Assembly: GCA_018818485.1 (NCBI GenBank)
Contig: JAHIRX010000056.1
Span: 1 to 5,833, forward strand
Source of the DNA: Patescibacteria group bacterium
GTDB taxonomy: Bacteria; Patescibacteriota; WWE3; UBA101185; UBA10185
DNA length: 5,833 bases
Reading direction: 5' to 3'
Below, piece after piece: positions 1 to 4,559 of this stretch. Under the pieces are notes generated by a model, which saw only the letters and a program-made list of their open reading frames with translations, searched no databases and had not been told where the DNA came from. The position numbers and the translations under genes were made by a program. Position 1 is the first letter of the stretch; the number at the start of each line of letters is the position of its first letter.

Positions 1-184
1 AAGCTTTACATCCTGGAAACACACTATTTTCTTCACATAGTTTTAAAAACAATTCCTCCAATTTCCAGACATCAAGTCCTGGTCTTATATTCTTTTTAAT
101 CTCCTGCAAGATGCCAGCGAGTATTTTTCCACCTTCTCGCATAATATTTATCTCTTCTGATGTTTTAATTAGCCCTTCATCCAT
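1..184 (-). CDS. map: Methionine aminopeptidase, type I, N-terminal part (cut by the window edge)
   Basis: The enzyme removes the initiator methionine from new proteins at the ribosome exit. Reading the minus strand from the ATG at 184-182 gives 61 codons open to the window edge. The product begins MDEGLIKTSEEINIMREGGK and continues with LAGILQEIKKNIRPG and then LDVWKLEELFLKLCEEN. This matches the type I family opening: 'IKT..EI..MR..G' followed by a helix and '.KPG....EL......'. The metal-binding Asp/His/Glu residues lie further on and are outside the window, so activity cannot be judged. The IKT motif at residues 6-8 supports this ATG, and no in-frame ATG lies just upstream. There is no Shine-Dalgarno sequence; a TATAAT box ends 7 nt before the ATG. 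The gene is divergent from the kinase-like gene, with 18 bp between their start codons. It is not next to adk or infA, its common neighbours in ribosomal-protein operons, at least on this side. Confidence 0.88.
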   Translation of the reverse strand, partial: MDEGLIKTSEEINIMREGGKILAGILQEIKKNIRPGLDVWKLEELFLKLCEENSVFPGCKA

Positions 185-202
185 GGGTGATATTATACCT
201 TT
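185..202. promoter_or_regulatory. Overlapping divergent -10 boxes between map and the kinase-like gene
   Basis: The whole gap between the two start codons is 18 bp. On the plus strand TATTAT (191-196) is preceded by TGA (188-190), giving an extended -10 box, and ends 6 nt before the ATG at 203. On the minus strand TATAAT (197-192) ends 7 nt before the ATG at 184. The two boxes share five base pairs, so polymerase could probably open only one at a time. With normal -10 to start-site spacing both transcripts would begin at or within a few nt of the A of ATG. GGTGAT at 186-191 resembles part of a Shine-Dalgarno sequence but lies 11 nt from the ATG, which is too far for that part of the pairing. 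Transcription start sites are inferred, not seen. Confidence 0.6.
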
Positions 203-808
203 ATGAAGAACGGATTTGTAAAAATACTTCCGAAAGGCACCAATTGTACAGCAGAGCTATATTATTTCGAAGGTCTTAATGTTGTAGTTAAACGATGTGG
301 TAAAAATTTGTTAAATAATGAGTTTGGAAAGTTAGTTATTAGAGACTACCTAAACGTCAAAAATTTAGTTGAATCTAAAGGTGTAAGGGTTCCATTTACT
401 TACGATATATTTCTAGACGCAAAGGATAGAGCTAACTTATATATTGTAGAAAGCTATATGGGAAAATCTTTAAAGGAGATCCTTGTAGGTAGGCGAAGTA
501 ATAAATACAAAAAGGAAATTATTCGTAAATCAGCAGCGTTCATTAAGAAATTTCCTCAAAATGTGCCTCTTGACACTACTCCTGGAAATATAGCAATAGA
601 TCAAAAAGGTAGTTTTTCTTTTATTGACTTTATTCCACCAAACCAATGGTTATACGAGGAAACAAAATGGGAGAAAATTATGAATGAGGTGTTCATAACT
701 ACAACAAAAGAATTTGACTATAAGAACAAACACAACGCTTACTTTAGTACAAAAGGAAGACTTAAAAGGTTTGGCTTACATATTAGAAAGCTATTGAGAG
801 ATAACTGA
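203..808 (+). CDS. Small protein-kinase/aminoglycoside-phosphotransferase-fold protein, function unknown
   Basis: The product is 201 aa with no signal peptide or membrane segment, so it is probably cytoplasmic. I do not recognise a named family, but the core kinase-fold landmarks appear in order. VVVKR (27-31) supplies a candidate beta-3 lysine, K30. YIVESYMGKSL (80-90) looks like the hinge. PLDTTPGNIAID (122-133) fits the catalytic loop, with D124 and N129 in the D-x4-N spacing of kinases. FIDF (140-143) supplies the metal-binding D142. The HG/HR before the catalytic Asp is replaced by PL, there is no clear glycine-rich loop, and the C-lobe is very short. It may therefore be a minimal small-molecule kinase or a pseudokinase. 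The tail (183-201) is basic. The start is bounded by an in-frame TGA at 188-190. The gene ends in tandem TGA TGA (806-811). It is 21 bp upstream of the SIMPL gene and may be co-transcribed with it. Confidence 0.75.
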   Translation: MKNGFVKILPKGTNCTAELYYFEGLNVVVKRCGKNLLNNEFGKLVIRDYLNVKNLVESKGVRVPFTYDIFLDAKDRANLYIVESYMGKSLKEILVGRRSNKYKKEIIRKSAAFIKKFPQNVPLDTTPGNIAIDQKGSFSFIDFIPPNQWLYEETKWEKIMNEVFITTTKEFDYKNKHNAYFSTKGRLKRFGLHIRKLLRDN

Positions 809-823
809 TGATACGTGTAAAAT
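794..823 (+). promoter_or_regulatory. Predicted promoter for the SIMPL gene
   Basis: TTGAGA (794-799) and TAAAAT (818-823) are separated by 18 bp and each differs by one base from the sigma-70 consensus. The -10 box ends 6 nt before the ATG at 830, so the transcript would be leaderless or nearly so. The -35 box lies inside the end of the kinase-like gene, so read-through from that gene is also possible. No Shine-Dalgarno sequence is present (AGAGAT precedes the ATG). Confidence 0.5.
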
Positions 824-829
824 AGAGAT

Positions 830-1570
830 ATGAAAATAGATATGAAAAAACTAAATATTACGTCTCTTAAGAAATTTCTTCCAGGACTACTAGCTGCTGC
901 TGTGATTTTAGGGGGATACTTGTTTTATATTAATTACGTCTCTACAGATACAATTACCGTTACGGGTAAAGCTACTCATGAGGTAACAAATCAAATAGCT
1001 AGTTTCTCAGTTACTGTAGAAATAAATGATGAAGATAAAACTGTAGCTGTTAGTAAGGTGGAAGAGGAAATAAACAAGGTTGTCGCAGACATAAAAGAAT
1101 TTGGGATTCCCGGTAAAGATTTGAAAACACAATATTTAAATATTTATCAAAGAGAAGAACCTATCTTTGATGAAGGAAGGTCAACAAAGTATGAACCAGG
1201 GGATTGGTATGCCAGTTACTCTGTTGAAGTTACTCTTAGAGATTTGGACAAATCATCTGAATTAACAGCACTTCTTGCAAGCTATGATAACTCAACAATG
1301 TGGGGACCTAATTTAAGAGTAGATCCTGATGAAATAGATGAAGAAGCTATATTAAATGATGCGGTCGAAGATGCAAGACAGAAAGCTTCTGCATTGGCAA
1401 AAGCAAGTGGTAAAAGAATAGGAAAGTTAGTTAATATTGTTGAGGGTGGTGTTGGTGGGTACGATATTGGAATAATGAGAGCAGAAGGAATGGGTGGTGG
1501 AGGATTTCCAATTGAAGAGGGAAGTTCAAGTATAACTAAATCTGTAACTGTTACCTTTAGATTGAAATAA
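830..1570 (+). CDS. SIMPL-domain (DUF541, YggE-like) membrane-anchored protein
   Basis: The product is 246 aa. A basic N-terminus (1-16) is followed by one hydrophobic helix at about 17-36 (LPGLLAAAVILGGYLFYI), without a lipobox or an obvious cleavage site, so it looks like a membrane anchor with the rest outside the cell membrane. The SIMPL domain (PF04402) covers about 41-246. It opens with ITVTGKATHEV, continues with alternating strands such as IASFSVTVEIN, and has the helix DAVEDARQKASALAKASGKRIG (178-198) and a final strand SVTVTFRLK; these are family hallmarks. E. coli YggE lowers oxidative stress, but the biochemical role of the family is poorly defined, so no reaction is assigned. The glycine-rich stretch at about 206-225 is typical of the loop after the long helix. 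An in-frame TAA at 818-820 bounds the start; a second ATG at 842 (residue 5) is the only nearby alternative. A hairpin with a T-run follows the stop codon. Confidence 0.88.
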   Translation: MKIDMKKLNITSLKKFLPGLLAAAVILGGYLFYINYVSTDTITVTGKATHEVTNQIASFSVTVEINDEDKTVAVSKVEEEINKVVADIKEFGIPGKDLKTQYLNIYQREEPIFDEGRSTKYEPGDWYASYSVEVTLRDLDKSSELTALLASYDNSTMWGPNLRVDPDEIDEEAILNDAVEDARQKASALAKASGKRIGKLVNIVEGGVGGYDIGIMRAEGMGGGGFPIEEGSSSITKSVTVTFRLK

Positions 1571-1573
1571 AAT

Positions 1574-1640
1574 AAAGCCTGGGATATGCGCTGGTCAGGA
1601 GGGTATGGACCAGATAGCACATCTCGCAGGCTTTTTTCTT
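1574..1640 (+). terminator. Long hairpin with T-run after the SIMPL gene
   Basis: AAAGCCT (1574-1580) pairs with AGGCTTT (1628-1634) and merges into the T-run at 1632-1637, the pattern of an intrinsic terminator 3 nt after the stop codon. The stem continues inward: GGGAT (1581-1585) with ATCTC (1621-1625, one G-U pair), TGC (1587-1589) with GCA (1617-1619), and CTGGTC (1591-1596) with GACCAG (1608-1613). The 11-nt loop is AGGAGGGTATG. Most intrinsic terminators have shorter stems, so a processed small RNA or a structured 3' end is an alternative. Confidence 0.7.
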
Positions 1641-1694
1641 CCTAGAGTAATTAAAAATAAAAAAGCGCCACACCTCTTTATTTATTTCTCTAGG
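1641..1694. repeat. Inverted repeat between convergent genes
   Basis: CCTAGAG (1641-1647) and CTCTAGG (1688-1694) are perfect 7-bp inverted arms. Inside them AAATAAA (1655-1661) and TTTATTT (1677-1683) form a second pair. It starts just after the T-run of the SIMPL terminator and could form a hairpin on either transcript. No coding function is visible. The A/T-rich inner arms could be chance; the outer arms are more convincing. Confidence 0.45.
1653..1679 (-). terminator. Possible weak terminator for leuS
   Basis: On the minus strand AAAGAG (1679-1674) can pair with CGCTTT (1667-1662) with one A-G mismatch around a GTGTGG loop. The stem is followed by a T-rich tract: T at 1664-1659, A at 1658 and T at 1657-1653. 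If used, it would give leuS a 3' untranslated region of about 150-180 nt containing the nested palindrome at 1717-1787. The stem is short and it competes with the inverted repeat at 1641-1694. Confidence 0.3.
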
Positions 1695-1703
1695 GCCAAT
1701 AAA

Positions 1704-1787
1704 CCCGGAACACACTACTACTTACGCTTATATTTGGGATTGTTTACACTATCCGGGATATATGTAAATTATAGGCGTAAAGTAAGT
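1704..1787. repeat. Nested imperfect palindrome in the leuS 3' intergenic region
   Basis: The centre is TATCC-G-GGATA (1750-1760), flanked by TTTACA (1743-1748) and TGTAAA (1763-1768). Outside it, ACTACTTACGCTTATA (1717-1732) is an imperfect inverted copy of TATAGGCGTAAAGTAAGT (1770-1787), with two gaps and one mismatch. Both pairs share nearly the same centre, with a 10-nt bulge (1733-1742) on the left. CCCGGA (1704-1709) is an exact complement of TCCGGG (1752-1757), so an alternative or pseudoknotted fold is possible. No T-run follows either arm, so it is not a standard terminator. No gene is credible across 1571-1832. Confidence 0.55.
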
Positions 1788-1832
1788 AAATAATACACAA
1801 ATATACTTGTAGATTCAAATGATAAGTAGAGT

Positions 1833-4274
1833 TTATGTAACAATATTAATAATTCTGTTTTTCACATAGATTACTTGTTTAGGGTTTTTACCATCTAGAT
1901 ATTTTTGTATCTTTTCATCAGAAAGAACCATTTCTTTTACCTTTTCCTCAGACTCATCTGCTTTTATCTCAATTTCAGACCTAACCTTTCCATTTACTTG
2001 TATAGGTAGGATAATAACATCATCTTTTGTTAACTTTTCATTAAACTTTGGCCATTCTTGGATATGAACACTGTTTTCCTTGTCCCAATTTTTAAACTCA
2101 TTTAATTCTTGCCAAACCTCTTCACACATAAATGGAGCAAAAGGAGCAAGTACTTTAATAAAATTTAGATACATATCTTTGTTTATCTCTTTTTCACTCT
2201 TTATCGAATTTAAAAAGATCATAAATTCAGATACGCAAGTATTCATTTTCAGGTTTTTAATCATTCCGGTTACATTCTTTAACATCTTATGAAATACTTT
2301 TTGAGCCTCAGGAGTAGCGGGAGCCTCACTAATCTTATCCTTTAAGCTGTACACCGTTGATATCAATTTACTTAACGCTGTAATACTTCTTGGATTCCAA
2401 GGATAAACATCTTCGTATGGTCCTAAGAAAAGAACAGTCATTCTTAAGGCGTCAGCACCATACTCATCAACAACTTCCATAGGTTCAACAACGTTTCCTC
2501 GTGATTTACTCATCTTTTTACCATCAACTCCAAGCATAAGACCTCCATTAAGTCTCCATTGGTATGGCTCTGGTGTTGGAACTAGTTTCTGATCATATAA
2601 AAACTTATGCCAGAATCTAGAATAAAGAAGATGCATTGTTGTGTGTTCTGCTCCACCAAAATATTTATCTACAGGAAGCCAGTATTTTAGCTTTTCAAAA
2701 TCTGCAAACTCCTTATCATTTTTTGCATCAATATATCTAATGTAGTACCAGCATGATCCTGCCCATGTAGGCATAGTACTTGTTTCTCTTTTAGCTTCTT
2801 TTCCATCAATTTTTGTATTTATCCAACTCTGATCTCTTTCAAGTGGTGAAGATCCATCCTCAGTAGGTGTGTAATCTTCTAATACTGGTAGATTTAAAGG
2901 AAGATATGTTTCAACTTCCTTAGGATTATCTGGATCGCAAATTGGTTTTATACTTCCGTCTTCTAAATGAACAAGAGGAATAGGCTCTCCCCAATATCTT
3001 TGTCTACTAAATACCCAGTCTCTAATGTTGTATTGAACATCTGGCTTACCAAGACCTTGCTTTTCCAAGTCTTCAGTAATTTTCTTAGCAAAATCTTTTG
3101 AATTCATCCCATTGTAATCACCACTATTTATTACTGTTCCCTCATCAACAAATGGCATGTCCTGTTTTATTGCAGGTTCAATAACTTTTATAACCTCTAG
3201 ATCAAACTTATCTGCAAATTCAAAGTCTCTTGTATCATGAGCAGGCACTCCCATAAGTATTCCAGTTCCATAGTCCATAATTACGTAGTCTGCAATAAAG
3301 ACTGGGACCTTTTTACCAGTTAGTGGTACTTCAACCTCGATACCTTTTAGTTCAACTCCTGTCTTTTCTTTTAAGGTTTGTCTTTCTAGATCTGATTTGT
3401 TCATAGTTTTCTGAATATATTTCTTAACCTCATCTTTGTTTTCAGTTTTTTCTAAGAACTTAATAATTAAGGGATGCTCTGGAGCAAATGCCATAAAAGT
3501 AATACCATATAAAGTGTCAGGTCTTGTAGTAAATACTTCAAAGTCTATATCATCAGATTTAAATTTGATTGCAACACCTTCACTTTTACCAATCCAGTTA
3601 ATTTGAGCGTTCCTTATAGAATCTGGAAAATCTACCTCATTAAGTCCTTGGATAAGTTTTTCTGCATATTGAGGTATTTTTAGTACCCACTGGGAAAACA
3701 TTTTCCTTTCAACAGGGTAATTTCCTTTTTCTGATACTTTAATTCCATCCTTTGTATTAACTACTTCCTCATCAGCAAGTACTGATTTAAGCTCATCGCA
3801 CCACCAAACAGGCATCTTTCTGTATTCTGCTAGACCTTCTTTGAATAGCTTTAAAAATAGCCACTGAGTCCATTTATAGTATTTAGGATCTGTAGTCTTA
3901 ATCTCTCTATTCCAATCAACCCCATATCCCATTCTTTGAACTGATTCTCGGTAGTATTCAACGGTCTCGTCAATCAATTTTGATGGGTGTTTTCCTTCTT
4001 GAATAGCAAAATGTTCTCCCGGAAGTCCAAAAGAATCCCACCCCATCGGAAACATAACGTTATACCCATTCATTCTTAGGTACCTTGAATAAACATCAGG
4101 TAGGGTGTATCTCATAACATGCCCAATGTGAAGTGCGCTACCAGAGGGATAGGGAAGTTCAGCTAAAATGTATTTTTTGGGTTTATCAGAAAAATCAACT
4201 GCTTCATATATGTTGTCCTCAGTCCAATGACTTTTCCATTTCTCTTCAATTTTCTTATGATCATATGGTGTCAT
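1833..4274 (-). CDS. leuS: Leucyl-tRNA synthetase
   Basis: This class I enzyme joins leucine to tRNA-Leu in the cytoplasm and edits wrongly charged tRNA. The product is complete at 813 aa, shorter than E. coli LeuRS (860 aa). PYPSG and the HIGH motif (49-52) and KMSKS (587-591) mark the ATP site. The CP1 editing domain (about 225-415) has TTRPDT (249-254) and MGVPAHD (341-347); T254 and D347 correspond to E. coli T252 and D345, so editing appears intact. GGAEHTTMHLLYSRFW (540-555) and CWYYIRY (508-514) are typical catalytic-core segments. The anticodon-binding helices follow, then a C-terminal domain with LPIQVNGKVR (756-765). The zinc-knuckle region (155-200) keeps only C159, so it cannot bind zinc in the usual way. 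The ATG at 4274 gives the expected MTPYDHKKIEEKW opening. There is no Shine-Dalgarno sequence. The gene is divergent from rpmG and convergent with the SIMPL gene. Confidence 0.98.
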   Translation of the reverse strand: MTPYDHKKIEEKWKSHWTEDNIYEAVDFSDKPKKYILAELPYPSGSALHIGHVMRYTLPDVYSRYLRMNGYNVMFPMGWDSFGLPGEHFAIQEGKHPSKLIDETVEYYRESVQRMGYGVDWNREIKTTDPKYYKWTQWLFLKLFKEGLAEYRKMPVWWCDELKSVLADEEVVNTKDGIKVSEKGNYPVERKMFSQWVLKIPQYAEKLIQGLNEVDFPDSIRNAQINWIGKSEGVAIKFKSDDIDFEVFTTRPDTLYGITFMAFAPEHPLIIKFLEKTENKDEVKKYIQKTMNKSDLERQTLKEKTGVELKGIEVEVPLTGKKVPVFIADYVIMDYGTGILMGVPAHDTRDFEFADKFDLEVIKVIEPAIKQDMPFVDEGTVINSGDYNGMNSKDFAKKITEDLEKQGLGKPDVQYNIRDWVFSRQRYWGEPIPLVHLEDGSIKPICDPDNPKEVETYLPLNLPVLEDYTPTEDGSSPLERDQSWINTKIDGKEAKRETSTMPTWAGSCWYYIRYIDAKNDKEFADFEKLKYWLPVDKYFGGAEHTTMHLLYSRFWHKFLYDQKLVPTPEPYQWRLNGGLMLGVDGKKMSKSRGNVVEPMEVVDEYGADALRMTVLFLGPYEDVYPWNPRSITALSKLISTVYSLKDKISEAPATPEAQKVFHKMLKNVTGMIKNLKMNTCVSEFMIFLNSIKSEKEINKDMYLNFIKVLAPFAPFMCEEVWQELNEFKNWDKENSVHIQEWPKFNEKLTKDDVIILPIQVNGKVRSEIEIKADESEEKVKEMVLSDEKIQKYLDGKNPKQVIYVKNRIINIVT

Positions 4275-4286
4275 TGCAATATTTCG

Positions 4287-4295
4287 ATTGTAACA
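4287..4295 (-). promoter_or_regulatory. Extended -10 box for leuS
   Basis: On the minus strand TGT-TACAAT (4295-4287) is an extended -10 box with one difference from TATAAT. It ends 12 nt before the leuS ATG, which would leave a leader of about 5 nt. TTAATA (4315-4310) is a poor -35 candidate with a 17-bp gap; the TG extension may replace it. No Shine-Dalgarno sequence lies between the box and the ATG. Confidence 0.5.
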
Positions 4296-4344
4296 CAGCG
4301 TTTTACTTATATTAATAACTGTTTTTATAAGTTCAACTTTTTAG

Positions 4345-4371
4345 TTGCTAATTTTACTTATTTTGTATAAT
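4345..4371 (+). promoter_or_regulatory. Predicted promoter for rpmG
   Basis: A perfect TATAAT (4366-4371) ends 11 nt before the ATG at 4383, so the predicted leader is only about 4-5 nt. TTGCTA (4345-4350) is a weak -35 candidate with a short 15-bp gap. A small inverted repeat, CAACT (4334-4338) with AGTTG (4343-4347), abuts it and might be an operator, but five-base arms can arise by chance. The -10 box also carries the in-frame TAA (4368-4370) that bounds the rpmG start. Confidence 0.55.
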
Positions 4372-4382
4372 ATAAGCTGTCT

Positions 4383-4559
4383 ATGGCAAAGAAAAAAGGA
4401 AACAGAAATTTAATAGGAATGGAGTGCTCCGAAACTGGAAAGCGCAGTTATGTGACTCAAAAGAATCGTATTAACACTGAAAAGAAACTTGAGCTTAAAA
4501 AATATAATCCGAAGCTCCGAAAACACACTGTTCATAAAGAATTTCAAAGACTTAAATAG
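4383..4559 (+). CDS. rpmG: 50S ribosomal protein bL33
   Basis: The product is 58 aa and basic, beginning MAKKKGNRNLIGMEC, with KNRINTEKKLELKKYNP (27-43) and LRKHTVHKE (45-53), all characteristic of bL33, a small protein of the large ribosomal subunit near the E site. Zinc-binding forms of bL33 carry two CxxC pairs. Here the first is reduced to C15 (CSETG) and the second is replaced by NPKL (42-45), so this is a zinc-free (C-minus) form with one leftover cysteine. The start is bounded by an in-frame TAA at 4368-4370, and ATG 4383 gives the standard MAKKK opening. No Shine-Dalgarno sequence is present. The gene stands alone, divergent from leuS by 108 bp. Its last 8 bp overlap the end of the relA-like gene on the other strand, leaving no room for a separate terminator. 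Confidence 0.95.
   Translation: MAKKKGNRNLIGMECSETGKRSYVTQKNRINTEKKLELKKYNPKLRKHTVHKEFQRLK

Noticed and set aside
806..811. UGA read as glycine, as in Gracilibacteria/SR1
   Set aside because: The kinase-like gene ends in tandem TGA TGA, and the 813-codon leuS uses only GGN for its many glycines with no in-frame TGA.
1444..1459. G-rich run GGGTGGTGTTGGTGGG that could form a two-layer G-quadruplex
   Set aside because: It simply encodes the Glu-Gly-Gly-Val-Gly-Gly loop of the SIMPL protein; the glycine codons explain it.
1282..1620. Minus-strand reading frame of 112 codons
   Set aside because: It is antisense to the SIMPL gene; its Pro/Ser-rich content is the mirror of the glycine-rich coding stretch.
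1574..1634. SRP (4.5S) RNA suggested by GGTCAGG and AGCA in the hairpin
   Set aside because: The conserved GGAA-type tetraloop and AGCAG internal-loop strand are absent, and the fold ends in a terminator T-run.
1704..1757. tRNA-like acceptor stem CCCGGA/TCCGGG
   Set aside because: The span is about 54 nt, with no T-loop GTTCRA, no D or anticodon arms and no CCA.
1605..1793. 62-codon plus-strand reading frame with AGGAGG just before its ATG
   Set aside because: It starts inside the terminator hairpin, the AGGAGG-to-ATG gap is only 2 nt, the frame runs through several inverted repeats, and the peptide resembles no family I know.
2080..2292. Plus-strand reading frames at 2080-2292 and 4133-4315
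   Set aside because: Both are antisense to the clearly conserved leuS, with no promoter or family similarity.
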